DNA of 64,000 bases from Eudromia elegans (GCA_003342815.1 PTEX01000003.1:2421763-2485762); one strand, 5' to 3'. Positions 34,076 through 48,089 are shown, counted from the first letter of the stretch. The notes: generated by a model not told the origin, from the letters alone. Numbers and translations are program-made.

Positions 34076-37000
34076 ATCACAGATGAAATGCTTGTAGAAG
34101 ATCTGTTTCAACTTTCTGCATTATCTGCCTTATAAGATCCTTAAACAAAAAAAAGTGGAATCTTCCCTATCCTGCCAAAACTTGAGCAGTATCATTCCAC
34201 TGAAAGTAATGTACATTACAGTGAATTATTCTCAAGTGAAAAGGGAAGCTGCTCAGCTTTATTGGTCAGTGTGCTGTGGGCTTGAGCTCAGGCACCAGTG
34301 CTCTAGTTCTTGGTTCAAGAGTAACCTCCTTAGCAGCTGCATTAGCCTGGGGAGACTTCCTTCCACACGCTGTTGTTCCGTGTATGAGAGTCGAGGACTA
34401 CCAGCCACGGAGAATGGGAGTCCTGTGTTGCAAGGGAACTCCTTCCTTGGAGTTGTACACTGGAGAGACTCTTGTTACACAAGTGATCCTAATGGCTAAG
34501 GAAGCAGGACTGTGATAGTTTATTGCTTTTGGGCACTGTGGCTTGAGTAATGCTTACCAGTATTGTATCAGGTTAAAGTAACTCTCCTCTCAGTTGTAAT
34601 ACTGATTTAAAAGATTTTTTTTTTTAAAGATACTTGAGTTGTCCACCACATAGGTTCTCCCTCAGGCAAGTCTAGGTATTTCAGTAGCAGCTCTTCAAGA
34701 AATATGTAAAGTAGACAGCCATTAACACCCCTACTTCACAGCCAGCTTAAAGTAAGCCTCTTGGAATAGAGCCAAAGTAGCTAAAATCATAGGGTTAGTT
34801 TTAAGAAATCAGATGTGATTAAGGTTTCATTGTCACAGAGAAGCTGGATAATGGCACTGTGACCAAGAGCATTTGAGAAGCTCAACATAATTAACCTTTG
34901 TGTTCTGGGCACTGTTCTGATCCCAGATGTACAGCACAGAAATGACAGAAGCATCTGAGTTGTGCTAGAAGGTCTCCCATCGATCCTCTACACTGGGAAC
35001 AGGCTTGTTTAAGAACTTTAGTTTTGAAGTTGCGATAAGAAGCAGTACTAAAATAGCAGTGATTATTGTGGTTACAACTGATGCAAAATAACTTTGGCAG
35101 CCCAGGTAAACCTTGCTTCATGGCCGGTCTCTCAGTCTATCTGACTTTGAAATGGCTTCCTGAAATCTACAGCCGTAGTCTCAAAGACTCCTTGGCGTAA
35201 AGGAACGCATTTGGTATTTTATTATATAAAGTCAAAGCCTTCGTCCACTTGTTTGCTCTTTAATGAACTACTACTGTGAGATTAGCCTTCTGTCCTCCTT
35301 ACTATGACAAATATCTCTGTAAATACTCACACTGACATAAAGTTTCTCTGTATTACAGTCACTCTGGGATAACCTGTATACCACTTTACTTTTATAGATC
35401 AAGTTTGTTTTCCTCTGGGAGTATTCCACTACTGCACTTGTACACCTGACATCAGAATGTAACCCTTCATTTATTTTTTTTTAATTAATGTTTTCAGTAA
35501 GTATCTCCTGACAGCGTGGCTCCCAGGAGAGAAGAAATCTGCTCTCAACCTTTGTGCTGCGTGGGGGAGGAGTTCTTAAATGTTCTGATGCTGCAGTTTG
35601 TCTAAAAAATACACCCAGTGCAAACTGATTAAGGAATCTCTTGCACTTGCTCATATTTGATAATCTGATTTTACATTGGAAGATGTTTGGGTTGCATCCC
35701 TATAGTTTGATCCTAAGGTGAAGTTTATGTTCATTCAGTTCAGATTATGTAGCGTATTTTATTTCCTAAACAATCTCTCAAAATAAGCACTTAAGAGCTG
35801 GAAAGCTCTCTTTTGCAGGATGGATGAATTATGCTAAATTGTTATATTTTCAAAACTGTATGATGCTCAGTTCAAAAATATCATATGAACTGATGTGTTT
35901 TTATGTAGTAGAAGTCAAGGGTGATCCTCAGTTCAATAAGACCCCTAGTTGAGGTGGTGGTAACTGAAAATACATTAACAAATTCAACATGTAACCGAAT
36001 TGTTGTGAAGGCTTTATAAGGATAGTGGGAATGGGGGAATTGTCATCGGCTAGAGTATCTACCATACAACTTGTACCTCAAAGTTCAGAGGAAGGTCTAG
36101 GACTTCTCTGTCATCTTTTTCTGATCTGAAGGATGGCACCTTGTTATCTGGCTAAAGACACAGTTGTGCATTGTAATGTGTCTGATTAAAGAGAATTTAA
36201 AAACTGAAATGTAAAATGTGATATTTCATGCCTGCTCTTAAAAATAATTATTATTTCACTTCTAAAACGCATTTTATGGGCAGTCCTGAAGCTTGAAGCT
36301 GTCTAAAAGCAAGAAAAATAGGTGTGGAAAAATTCCTGTGGTTTTCTGGGAAAGATTTGTCTTTGTACAGGGACAGCTTTTAGGTTAAGTATTCTGATAT
36401 TGTCAGTATAGTTGTCAGCTGCGATAGATATTGTGGAGTAAAATTTTAAAATGTGATTTGGGCTTTTCTGGGGTTCTCTTTAAATACCATCTCAAAGTAA
36501 GAGCAGGATTTACAAGCCAAGTAAAGTGAAAGTACAGAAACTTGGATATATCGAAGAAATACATTCTCTTGCTATCAGAAAGGTGTGTGAAAACCTGAAA
36601 TGGAAATGAAAGAGTGTTTCTGTGTAGCCTTATGCAGTGCTCTGAGATAGCCCCTGGAGATTCTCCTTCTTGGTTCTTCTCTCTTAAGCTGAAAACGCTT
36701 CAGCTCAACTAAAGCTCTTGACCAGGGCGGTTTACAAACCACATAGTGGTGAAGGATTTGTCAAATTTTGGTAAACTCTATAGAACTGTTTCGTATCTTC
36801 ATAACGTTGACTTAGTAGACTTTTTTGTTTGTATTATGGCTCACTGATAGGATTGGTGTCTGCGTTTTGTTCACCATTTTCACAAAAACAAGTTGAAGAA
36901 CATTATGTTTTATTGAAATTGTGGTCTTCCTGATATTTGCCAGTGAAGTGATTGGTCTTGCAGAGTTCACAAAGCAAGTAAAGGTCAGCTGGCATTTATA

Positions 37001-37974
37001 TCTACTTAGCTGTGTTCTGCCGAGTGTAACTTAATTTACCTATTTGGTACCTCAAAGATTTTGCAGTGGATTTTGAATTCACTCCTGAAACTTAACTTTG
37101 TACTTGTTCAGTTTATGATTTTCTGTATTCTGTAGCATCTTGTCAGAAAGGTTGCTCAAGTTGTCAGTGTCCAGACAACGTAAATGCAAAGAATATAAAA
37201 TTCTTATGTGGAATTTTACTATCAGTGCTCTGATTATTTGGAAATACTCAATATATTGTTCTTGTTTTTTGGCTTTTGGTGTAGATAAGATATGCTGGAG
37301 ATTTCCTGAGGGAGTTGCATTATTTAGGTAGCTTTCAGTAAAAGAGTAGGTCAGATGTGTGTTTTGAAACTTTCTGTTAGGACTTTTAGCCCTGAGCTTT
37401 CTGGGAAAGAAGGAATTTGTATCTACTCCAATATTGTTATCCAGCATGAGTCTGTTCAACTACGCAACTTTTTCTGAAAATTACTGTGCGTATAACTTTT
37501 AAAGCTAACTTCTGCAGTTCAGTGCTGATGGTGCAGCCAACACCACACAACTCTCAGCTGTTAAAAATGAAACGTGTGAGAGGTGACTGTATGTTAGAGA
37601 TCTTTCACAGAAAGAAAATCTCAAGAAGGTGTCCAGCCCATTGCCTTGCTCCCCCACTAGACTGGATTAGCTAATGGCTCCCCAGAAAGGGATTCTGTGA
37701 CTCAGCCCATGCCAACCTCAAACCTTAGAGAGGGAAACGACCAAAGCAAAACCTCCTTGTGAGTTAATTCAGTTACTGTTCTCACTGGCAATATACGTGA
37801 TGAAAAGTGGTAGCCTTACATGAGAGTTGCTGTCCTACCCTTTTGGTATTAGAAGTATGTGCAGTTAATTCGATCAGTCTTTGCAGATTGTATCTTCTAA
37901 TGCAGGATTTTTTTGTGCTCACCTCTGGGTCCGCTCCAGTGTGATTGGGCTCTCAAGTTATATCGCCCAAAACG
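34076..37974. other. AT-rich region downstream of ZNF706
   Basis: Unique, AT-rich and T-run-containing sequence with no coding signal. An ATTAAA occurs near 36185 (TCTGATTAAAGAG), so a longer 3' UTR isoform of ZNF706 is possible. The 126-codon - strand frame at 37079-37459 has no recognisable features. Confidence 0.5.
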
Positions 37975-39062
37975 CAACCCACACTGCTGGCTGAGGCTAG
38001 TACAGAGTAGCCAAAGCTATTAACTCATGGGGCTTGCATATATTTACTGCATTAAATATGTCAGAATTACATTTGCCTGTTTGCAAGTGCATCGCGTTGA
38101 CTTAGATTCAATTTGTGGCTTGCAAATGCTCTGGACTCATTTCTGTACCACTCCTGCCCAGCCTGCTGATCTCCAGGTTGTGTGTGTATTGCTGTCTGCT
38201 GTGGGCATACCTGCCTTTAATGGCCCTCAGGCCAGATTTATCAAGAGCAACGCTTTGTTCTTGTCTGCTACACCATTAGTGACTCATCCAAGTACGGTGT
38301 CACGGGCGAGTCGTGCAGATGTCCTCTTGACTGCATCGTCTGAGCTGTTAATGAACGTGACGGACGGGATGGAGCCTTGCGGGACTCCCCTTGAGGGTCA
38401 TATCAGGACCCCGCTAAGCCGTTGGCAATTGCTTTTTGAGGTTATTGCTTACAACTGCCATTCTCCTTGTGACAGGTAGGAACTGGTGCTCACTAATTCA
38501 TCCGTGAGGTCTTTACACAGTCACCACGGCAGAAGGCTGTGGAGGCAGTACGATTTCTGCACCTAGTGCTCCTGTAGCCACTAAGCCAGTTTACACAAGG
38601 CAAGAAACGGAGATTAGTGTGGTGTGGCATAGCTTGTACCTGACAAATCTCTGTTGGTTGGCTCTTGCTGAGTTATTTTTCCACATGTATTAACAAATAC
38701 CATTTTTAAAAATTATTTCTGCATTTTTCCAGGTTTAGATTGAGTGACACAATCGCTTGTTTCTTTTTATAATCCTTGTGTTTTCCTTCTGTTCTCTTGG
38801 AGTTTTCTTCAGGCTCTGTGAGTTCTCAGAGATGACCATTAATGGGCTACACTATTCTAGCAAATTACTGGAGTATTTTAGACTAAATTAATCAACTATT
38901 GCCAACTTGAATACCATCTAAGTCCTCTAAATACTTTTAATTATTTTAATCAATTTATTCTTTCCATTTCCTAACATGCTGCTATCCTCTTACTGAATTA
39001 ATTTTAACCTTTTCTTGGCCTATACTTTGCCTTTTTCTAAATATTTATAAACCCTTTTCATC
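37975..39062 (-). mobile_element. Ancient CR1-family LINE, ORF2 reverse-transcriptase relic
   Basis: About 1.1 kb matches, in antisense, the widely dispersed sauropsid CR1-type ORF2 sequence. Recognisable blocks in order along the + strand include TTACATTTGCCTGTTTGCA, then TTGACTTAGATTCAATTTG, the antisense of the reverse-transcriptase motif GVPQGSI (about 38370-38390), CCTGACAAATC...GGTTGGCTC, and finally CTAAATATTTATAAACCC. Reading the - strand at the motif gives GVPQGSIPSVTFIN before the frame breaks. Many stops and indels show it is dead. No 5' UTR or 3' tail is present. The match is from memory of the consensus, so subfamily is not assigned. Confidence 0.72.
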
Positions 39063-41276
39063 TGCCTCTGTCTCCCTGGCTGGTGTTTAGCTTTGCAAAC
39101 AGAGCTGTTGCTGTGGCTTTTGCACCATCTAACCCCGAGTTTTCTGGCCTTCTCTCGGCACCAGGGAAGGTGCCCCGTGAGGCCCAGCCTTTGCAGACGC
39201 TTTCTTTCCGTGTTGCTTGGCCCCGCGCAGGGGATGTGGCAGGAGACGGCCGGTGTAGATGGAAGGGGCCGCGCGCTCGTCCCAGCGCCCTCGGGATGGT
39301 CTCACAGACCCCGGCAGTGGGGCAGCGCGGCCCTGCGTCTCCTCTGCACAGCTGGTGCACCGTGAAGCCGCCCGAAGCCCCGTGTGCTTCATCCTGCTGC
39401 GCGCGCGTCCCAGGCCTGCTGGAGCTGCACGTTTTCTCGGGCGGTTTGCCCCGTGCTGTGCATGTGCTTGCCGGCCACGGGCTGTGCCAGCGCTCCAGCA
39501 CGAGTTCAGCAGAGCGAGGAGCGCGTTGCAGAGCAGGCCGGCTGCGGAACCTTTGAGTGGGCACCAGCTGCTTTGCTGGGTGTAAAATTACGTCACACTG
39601 GTCAGTGTAAATTGATGGAGTTATTCTACCAGGCATCATGCTGAGCGTTTCTTCCTGCGATTTGCAAGACAGTCATGACGCTTCGGCCACTGCTATCTCT
39701 TTCATACGGTGCTTATGCCGTGCAGCCATCACTGGGGACTGGAGTGCCTCTGTGCTCTTTACTTTTTGTTTCTTGGTGAGGGGGTTGTCATCAAGCCTTC
39801 CTTTGTGTCTTGTATAATTCTGAGCAAACTGAAAGTAAACGTGGAAAACAAATGCGTGTTTATTACGCAGCGTACTCGGCTCTACAGGGTGGGCCTGAAT
39901 CCTTAACTTTTTATTCCTGATGTGCCTTAAAGTTCCCATAGCTATTCCTGCTAAGAATTTTAACTCTTATTTTGGTGTAAATGGTTAAATTTAGCTGTAA
40001 ATGGTCATTGCAACTTTTGCAATAAAAAGGTCATTTCGTTTTGAATTATTTGTGAATCTTTGGAAAGATTTGAAAACGGCTATTTCTTTCCAACCAAAAC
40101 ATAACTGAAGAATGATGTCTTCTGGAAAAGAAGTCTAAATGTTTGCAAATGTCATGTTGATATTTAAAATTCTTTATGATTATTACAACTAATAATGTGT
40201 AATGCAATGGCACTTTCTGTTATCAAGGTGATATAAAGGTGATACAACTCAGATTTCATATGATTAGGACCATGAGAGCCAATTAAAATAACTTTCTGAG
40301 CAAAGGAACTCCTTTTCTCTCCATACTGGACTTAAGGGAAAAAATAATTTGTATTTTGACTGGACTTCATTTGCTGAATTTATTTAGAAAGTAAATTTCA
40401 GTTGTCTCAGAGATTTAAGAAAATATTAATTATTCTTTTATATATTTTGCAAAGAGTCTGTTGCTGCTGCTAGCCCTTGCCAAATTAATGCTAAAAGATG
40501 GCAATTTTCTTGAGGAGGTCTAAGCAATACTGTATATCCCAGACCACATTAAGAAATACAGCACAGCTGGTTTTGGCTGCTGCAGTAAATCATTCAAGGA
40601 ATTTGCTATTAAATTCTTTTATGCATCTGAAAGAATGGGTCTCTGTTGGGATCGTAGCTTTGCCACTCACTAATGAGGAAAACGTTCCAGCTTGTGGACT
40701 GCTTTCTAAATGGAGAGGCATGCCTGTATTTTTCTCAAGTGAGAGCATAATTCTCCATCACTGAATTTGGTAGAAACTAAATCCAGTAATTTCATAAACA
40801 TTCATCTCTATGTGTGGCAAGCTTGAAGAAATAATCTTGAATATCTGTAAAAACTACGAAACAGATATTTCCCTGGAATTGTGTTACCTTGACCTCGTTA
40901 TCCTGGGAAGGCATAATTGTAGTTTGCATATGGGATGTGTTGTCTCTCTCGGAGTACGTACCCGAGCGGTGCCGAGCAGCACGGTGGTGATAAGGCAGAC
41001 TTCACAAACCACAATTCATCAAGTCGCAAGATGTTTGGGAGTGCAGCCACAATCTGTCCTCAATTCCCCTGGCCTACCCTGCCATTTTATCTTAGGTCTT
41101 TCAGCTGGAAATGCTGTGCAGTAACATGACTCTATGGACCTCACAGATGCTGGTGCCTCATGGAGAGAGATGTGGAAACCACCGTCTTGGGCATTTTGAA
41201 ACTGTCTCTCTTCACTCGCTTGCTCTGTGGCGCCAGGCATTTTCTCAGGGCCCAAAGATCTGTTGTGATGTCCCCC
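39063..41276. other. Intergenic with a CpG-rich patch at 39.1-39.56 kb
   Basis: 39.1-39.56 kb is GC-rich with dense CpG and opens several frames of up to 193 codons on both strands without domains. 39.6-41.2 kb is AT-rich unique sequence. No exon chain or promoter partner is seen. Confidence 0.5.
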
Positions 41277-41295
41277 ACACCACACACACACACAG
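41277..41295. repeat. (CA)n microsatellite
   Basis: An interrupted CA dinucleotide run of about nine units. Confidence 0.9.
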
Positions 41296-42456
41296 AGCAG
41301 CTCCCCGTTCGGCAGTGGGGCAGGAGTGGAATCATAAAACAGCAATCCTGTCCCGCATTCAGCTCTTTGGCGCTGATGCTGCCGTGGCTGCACCAGCTAT
41401 TTTTAGTGGCGGGTGGCCTGGCCTCACCTCTCATTCGCGCAGACGCAGGAGCGAGGCGGGCTGCAGACGTGTGCTCTGCACCGCGTACCCTGCACGGCAC
41501 CCTGCGCCTCGGCTGAGACGAGGCTCTACGTCCAAGAACGCCCAGACCGCGCGGCCCGCCTGCGTTGGTGCTCGTGGCCCCGCAGACGGCAGGCCAGGGA
41601 GACCCCGGGTGGGCGCCGAGCTGCACCCTGGGGTGGGAGCCCCGAATCGCGTCCTGCTGCCAGACCTCCCGATGCTGTCACCTGAGCTGCTGGGGGGTGA
41701 CTGCTGAGCTCACACTGCCTTCCGGGGAACCTGCATTGCAGCAAAGAAAAATAGCCTTTCCGTGGTAGTTTAAGGGAAGGAGGAGAGGGAGAGAGGTTAG
41801 ATCTCAGGTAGACTGTAGGGACAAATCGCTGTGTGCAGTTGCTTGTGTGAAATGTTTGCCTTTAAACACTTGAGGCTGGTTCAGAATTCATTGATTGTTA
41901 ATGATGGCCAAGGTCCATAGAAAAGCAGTAAAATAAATGTATCTCTATGAGACTGTGCTTTGTATGGCACCTGTGGCAGCTACTGTGCAAGTACTGCAAG
42001 AGGCACCATCCCTCTAACGAAGGAGGTAATGGAGGGGGATAGGGATTTGAGAACCAGCCCATCCTTTAATTTGGAAGTTATTCCCAAAACAGTGTTGTTA
42101 TTTATATTATTCTTGTCTTCAAATAACTGTCATTTTCTAGTCTCTCTAGTCCTCAAAAGACTATTTCTCACCCTTATCTCTAACCAAATTTATAGGGGAG
42201 TTGTCCAAGTCTTTCCTCTTCAGAAACCTGATGCAGCTGCTATTTTTCTGCTATGACTTCCTAATCCGTCTCTTCGGTGTAGAGTAAAATCTCATCCTGT
42301 CTGACATGTCTAGCCAAGAGCTGAAGCTCAGCAGAGCTACAGGAAAGTTTTGTTTTGCTTCCTGACCTCAGCTCTTCCTCCACTTCCTCCTTTCTCCATT
42401 ACTGCCACTTCCCTGTCGTTTCCTTTGGGCTCAAGGAGGCCTCTTGGCTTGGCTGG
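41296..42456. other. Intergenic, CpG-rich patch at 41.43-41.66 kb
   Basis: The patch has many CpGs (for example CGCGCGGCCCGCC around 41.55 kb). Overlapping open frames on both strands fit composition alone. The rest is unique AT-balanced sequence. Confidence 0.5.
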
Positions 42457-42586
42457 GGTCTCCACCCTGGACACCACCCTGTGCCACATGCTCTAGGAGA
42501 CCCTGCGTGTGCAGGGGGTTGGACTAGATGACCTCTGGAGGTCCCTTCCAACCTTAAGCATTCGGTGATTCTATTCTACGATTCTC
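42457..42586 (+). mobile_element. CR1 LINE 3' end, short fragment
   Basis: The terminal 130 bases of CR1: CCTGTGCCACATGCTCTAGG, then GGTTGGACTAGATGACCTCT, CCCTTCCAACCTTAAGCATT and a decayed ATTCTATG tail. An internal deletion relative to the 58-kb copy removes the TTCTCTGGAGATCTTCAAAA segment. The shared CACATGCTCTAGG...CCCTGCGTGTGCAGGGG block places both in the same subfamily. Confidence 0.9.
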
Positions 42587-45500
42587 CATGTAGATCCTTT
42601 TTCCTACATTACAAGTCTTCTTGTAGCAGTCTTCTGCCTTCTTTGGCTAACATTTTTGTCCAGCCCTTTGTCATCTCACCTCCTTTCCACTAGCATTTGC
42701 TCGCTCTCTGTTCCTTGCAATAGCTTAGGGAATGACTATCCAGAGATCATTTTCTTCATCTGTTGCTCTCCCATATTAGTCTGCTGTCCGTACTTTCCTC
42801 ATGGGGTCCCCAACTCCTGCCAAATATACCCAAGTTATCAAGATTTCCAGGCCTTTTCCTGGCTTTCATTGACTGCACTTGCTCTTTTTCAGTAAGCCGT
42901 GGCAGGTTATTCCTGCCACTGATCTGTGACAGCAGCCACTATTTGCTGGCAAGTGCCACGTTTCCAGACGAGCGCAGCTGCCCTGCACACGTGGGCCGTG
43001 CACCCACCGAACCTTACTGCTTCCCTTCGCTTCCCTCCATTGGACTCCGCTGTGCCCAGATGCTTCCCGCGGGGCAGTGACAGCTACCGGGTTGCCCCTG
43101 CTGTTCCCCCTGGCCTCATTACCGCCTCGCACTGCCCATCTGTCCGTATCCATTTGGCATCTTTGCAGCAGGCTCTGTCCGCCCACCGCACAGTTGGGTC
43201 CTGCTGGTCCTACTCCATGGCCGGTGCTCTTTGGCACTTCCCAAGCAGGCACCATTTGCTGTCACAAAGTCCTTCTCCTCAGTCTGCATGGAGAGGTTTT
43301 TCCCACACAGAATAGGTGCCCTGCTTTGCTCTCACACCTGCTGAACACTGAAATAACTCGCATTGACTTTCTGTTTCCTTTGCTGGTCCATTGCTGGCTC
43401 TTGCTCCTCCAAATTAGCATACTAAACTGGTATACTTTAGGTCACTCCTCTGGTTCAATCATTCGTTCCTAGGCCCTTGCTTCCCAGACATCCTCTTCCG
43501 TTGGGATTGCCTGCCTTGACACTTGGCATCTGACCTCCAGGACAGACTCATTTCGGGACATGTTTCCCTTTCCTGTGCTTCCTTCTGCTTTCCTGCCCTC
43601 AGGCACCCATGCGGCCTTACATGGGGCCAGGAACTAGGAAGTCAGAGACGCAAGGCAAGACTTGGACCAAAAGGCAGGGAGCAGGAATGTGCATCCGTCA
43701 CCCCTCTCCGAGCCCAGGCCTGTGGCTTCCTGCACCGTCTTTTGCAGAGCTGGACCCGGGCAGAGATTTTTACCGCTGCTGAAGGATGGCCCCAGAGCAG
43801 CAGCCTGGACCTGCTCAGCCCACGCTTGAGATCCCACCCTTCCCAGGCACGCTGCCTCCAAAGCGAGAACCCAACGAGCTGCTCAGGAAGCCCGAGCGCC
43901 TTTCGCCCCATATGTTTAGCCAAAGTAGCTGCTGGGTCACAGCTGGCCACTTCACGTCACCCTAGGTGGCCTCTGAACTGCTCGCACCTCAGTGATGTGA
44001 GGGGTTTTGCTGATTTTTTGGCACATTCTGCCCCATCGCTGTTTCTCCATCCTTCTCTGGCTTCATGACATTTATTTTTCATTTAATGCCCTTTTGTGTG
44101 AAACAAACAAGCCTTGTGGGAAAGGAAATTAATCGCCAGCTCGCCTTCGCTTGTCCTGGGCCCATCCGAGATGAGAGCAGGCAATGTAAAATCTGTGTGA
44201 AGGACCCAGCAGCCCCTCCAAGGCCCGGCCGCGTGAGGAGCTGCCTGGTCTGGCCCAGCGGGTTTGTTTCCGTCAGGGCAAGAATCTGGTCTCCGTTTTG
44301 CAGACAGAGCTATCATTTTTAGTGGTAATGTAACCCTTCAACGTACTTTGGTTTCTCTAGCTGCCGTTGTCCTATGAAAGCACTCCCAAGCATTGCTTGT
44401 ATTTAGGTTCTGCTGTATGCTTTATTTTCCAAAGCAGAGGCACTTTTGGGGCGCAAGCAGCCCCAGCTGGACACAGCTTTGTGTAATTGCCGTTCATGCG
44501 CTGTTTCATATGGGGCCACGAGGTATAAGAACATTTCCTTGGTGCTGATTCAGCTTCAGCTGGGGGCAAGATTGGCACAAAAATGCAAACTCCCTATGCT
44601 GGTGGCACGTCTTCCTGCACAGACATTCTCCCTTATCAAAAAATTAAAAGCCGTTTGTATTCATGACTTACAAAACATATTTTCAGTCTCAATATCTTGT
44701 CATGTCAGACTCAGCTACAGGGATAGTCCTTCAAGCAGCTCTCGGGGTATTCTTCCCTGCTGATTTAAATTAGCCAAACAGTATCCAGTCCAAGTAATTA
44801 AAACAACCACAAAAACCAGAACAAAAAGTTTCCCATTTAAATCTGTACTAAACCAGCACAGCAGAGCAATGTGATTTAAATCTTTAGGCTGAATCCTCCT
44901 TGTCCTCTTCATGTAAGCGGTACTTTGGAGAGCAAAGGGATGAGGGAGAGCAGCATTTAGTCCTGTATTAATAATGTATATCCTTTGACTGACAGGGAAT
45001 GGGCTGGCAGAACAAATGAAAGCACCCTGGGGTAAGAGGAAAAAAGCCTCAGCTTTATGCTACAAACTGCACAGGCATAAAAGTACATTTTGTTCCACTA
45101 TTAAACAAGGAGATTTGGGATATAATACTGTCTCCTTCTGCAGCCCGTCCATTTTCTACTCATGGCAAAGAGGATAAAACTACCCGCAGCTGTAATTGTT
45201 CCGTCCAGCTCTCGCATGCCCAGGAGAATTAATCATGATCTGCAAAATCTACTGCTCTTATTTCCAAAGCAGCATTCTTTTATACTGTAAATATCTGTTG
45301 ACCTTTGAGTCAAAATGCACAAAAGGCTCCTGTCCTTCATGTCGCAGAACTGTTTCTGAGAGGCTGACAATTTAATGAGCAGTATATATCACTGCAGATG
45401 CTCTGAGCTTTCTTATTTTCACTTAGCTCTTCCTTTTTTTCCTTTAAATGTGTTTCTTCTAATTGTCGCTTGGAAATGCAGGTCAACAGGCACAGAAGCT

Positions 45501-48089
45501 GCAATTATGTTTAAATGGAGCTGACCTAGATGATGCCTGTGAGTTTGTGTGAGCAGCCCTAGCCAGGCAGGGCCCGGGCGGTGCCTCCAGCCCTTGGGAC
45601 GGGGTCGCGCTCAGGGAGCCCCTGGGAGCCCCTCGCGGCCACCGTGCGCACGGGGTCCAGGCAGCAGCCGCTGTTGCTTCCACAGAGAAACGCTCCAAAA
45701 GGGGTGGTAACGTCCACCTGTGCTGTATACCATGGGGCTGGGGCGTTAGGTTTCATTTGCCCTGGATTTGTGCCATTTTATTTGCTTTGTGGTTGGTTGG
45801 TTTTTTAGGTTTTTTTTTTCCTTCCACCTGAAGAATTCCAGCCAGACACTTCCAGTCACCTCAGTAATGTGAAGGAAACCAAACAAATTTCCTCACATTT
45901 AGCAGTGTAATAGCACTGTGCACTTCCACCGTTCTGCCAGCCGTTTGGTAGTGTTTGTTGTAGTTAAAATGAACTCGTAATGTTCTTGTCTAGCTTCTGC
46001 TGAGCAAATTTTTCCTGTGTTATTGGGCTCTTTCTCTGGGTGATTTTTGCAATCTTATTGTCGCTGGCATATTTTGTGTCTCCAGAGTAAAACCAGAAAC
46101 TCTTGTATTAGTGTAGAAGGTCGCCGGGGAGGGTAAGTCATTTTTCCATTTCCAATTGTAAAATTAAGGCTCAGTAACAAGTGAAGAGCTGCTAATCAGG
46201 GTAAGCATCTCTCCATTGCCTTAGTCTTCAGCACTTCCTTTTTATTGTGATATAGTTATTGCATTAAAACATATTAAATTAACATATTAAATGTTTGCAT
46301 TCTAAACCAAGCTCCTTGCAGTAAGGAAAAGTCAAAACTAAGGCAAGGAGAGAGGAGGAAGTGGAAAAAATCTGTTATGAACCGAGGTCCTCAGCAGAGG
46401 AGGTTACAAGACGTGCTTGTCATGCAGGATGCCTCTTAAGCTGTCACTGGTGGCCCTGTGCAGAACCTGCTTGGGGGCCCAGGAGGTCCCGAGCAAGTCT
46501 CTGAGCTTGAGAAGGGGTCGTGCACTGAAAAATTGTGCAGCTTGGTGCAGGAAATGCCAAGCACTGCAAAACGTTGCCAGCGCATCCTAGGCCTCCTTTG
46601 AAGCAGGGAAAAACCTGAAGATTTTACAGCTGGAGTCTTTTGGTAACACAAATAGACTGTAGGACCCAAGCAGACATGCATTTATTGCGTATATTGCACT
46701 CAGCTATTATCATTTCTGGGGCACGGGCTTCAAGGCTGAGTCATGGGAGTCCTTGGAGCCCACGTCACCAACGTCATGGGAGTTGCCGCAGCCGGGCAGG
46801 TCCAAAGGCAGCCCGGTCCCCACGAGAGGGGACGGGAACTGTGCAGGGCAGAGGCCGGGGCCGCCTGCGCAGGCCCTGCGGGAGGGCGATGGGGTTATTA
46901 GGCAGACCAGCACACTCGGGGGGCTCCACTAATGCGGTCTGGCCTCTTAAAATCCTGAGAGGTGACAGCGAGGTTCAGCGCGAAGGTAGGCATTGCTAGG
47001 CTGGGTCAAAAATAATATCCCAGGTGGTTTGGGTGAATATAAAACACCGCAAATTCTTCCTAATATGTGAAGAGCATTAAGAAACACAGAATAAGTAGAC
47101 ATCTTGCACACTAGTATCCTTTCTGACATCTCAGAGCTTATTTCTTTAGCCATAGAAAAGCAAAGTTTCTAGCTTCTGAGTGCTGTCTGCAACCAAGAGA
47201 GAAACTGCCCCTCCAAAAGTCAACCCAGCCAACCTCAGGCTGGGCCCCGGGTTTGCGGGAGAAAAAGCCCCTCACAGTCCCACATCACCTCTAGTCTGAG
47301 ATTTGAGAAACCTCTGAACAGGGCAGAGAGGAGACAAAATGGAAGGGAGAATTGGGACAGTTCAGATGACAAAGAAATGAACAACAAATATAGAGGTGAG
47401 ACCAGAGAAACAGCAGCAGCTGGAAGGAAGCTCTAAAGAAAATTAAGAGAAGAGACTGGCACGAACAGAGCCTGAAGACCCTGGGCGCCCCCTCCATGAG
47501 CTTCCCCCCTGAGCACACAGCGGAGCCCTCTGAGGGACGCACCTGCACTGACAACCCACATAAACCCCAGTTACCATAGAGCAGCGCTGCATGCAGCTGT
47601 TTGCAATAGCAGGAGGCCCGGACATCCTTCCCACATCATCCTGGCAAGACAAGACCTGATTCCCCTGGATGGAGGGACAAGCTCAGAGCAGCGCTGATCG
47701 TGTTACTTGTCGCGTGTGTCTTTTGCTGTGGACAGGAGTCCGCTAGAGTAAGGGAGGCGACAACCAAACTCTTTCATCTTTCCTCTTTTCTTCGTTAGAC
47801 CCTGGATTAAGTTGGAGTCCAAAGAGATCAGAGATGAAAGCGAGAATACTGGAAGGACAATGGTAGGTGACTGCAAATCTCATGAGGCGAGAAAGTCTTG
47901 TGGGATTTCTTGCACGGCTGATTCAAGTTAGGCTTTGATGTCAAAGCGTTGCAAGCTTCATGCATTACAGTTTGCCCAGAGATGCTAGCAGGACGGTGCT
48001 GGTGCACAGGCAGGCTGTCCTGGAAATACTGCAGACAGCTGAAGTCCAATGCAGAGCTCGGAAACAGCATTGGCTGTTCAGTGCCCCAG
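42587..48089. other. Intergenic, no gene recognised
   Basis: Moderately GC-rich, mostly unique sequence, with open frames up to 181 codons (43523-44068) lacking domains. 44.9-45.5 kb is AT-rich and could hold a regulatory element, but I cannot support one. A T-run lies near 45.81 kb. Confidence 0.5.

Noticed and set aside
37079-37459. 126-codon - strand frame downstream of ZNF706
   Set aside because: AT-rich translation full of Asn, Lys and Leu without a recognisable motif; no promoter or poly(A) context on that strand.
38027-38479. 150-codon + strand frame
   Set aside because: It lies across the antisense LINE reverse-transcriptase relic and is a shadow of it.
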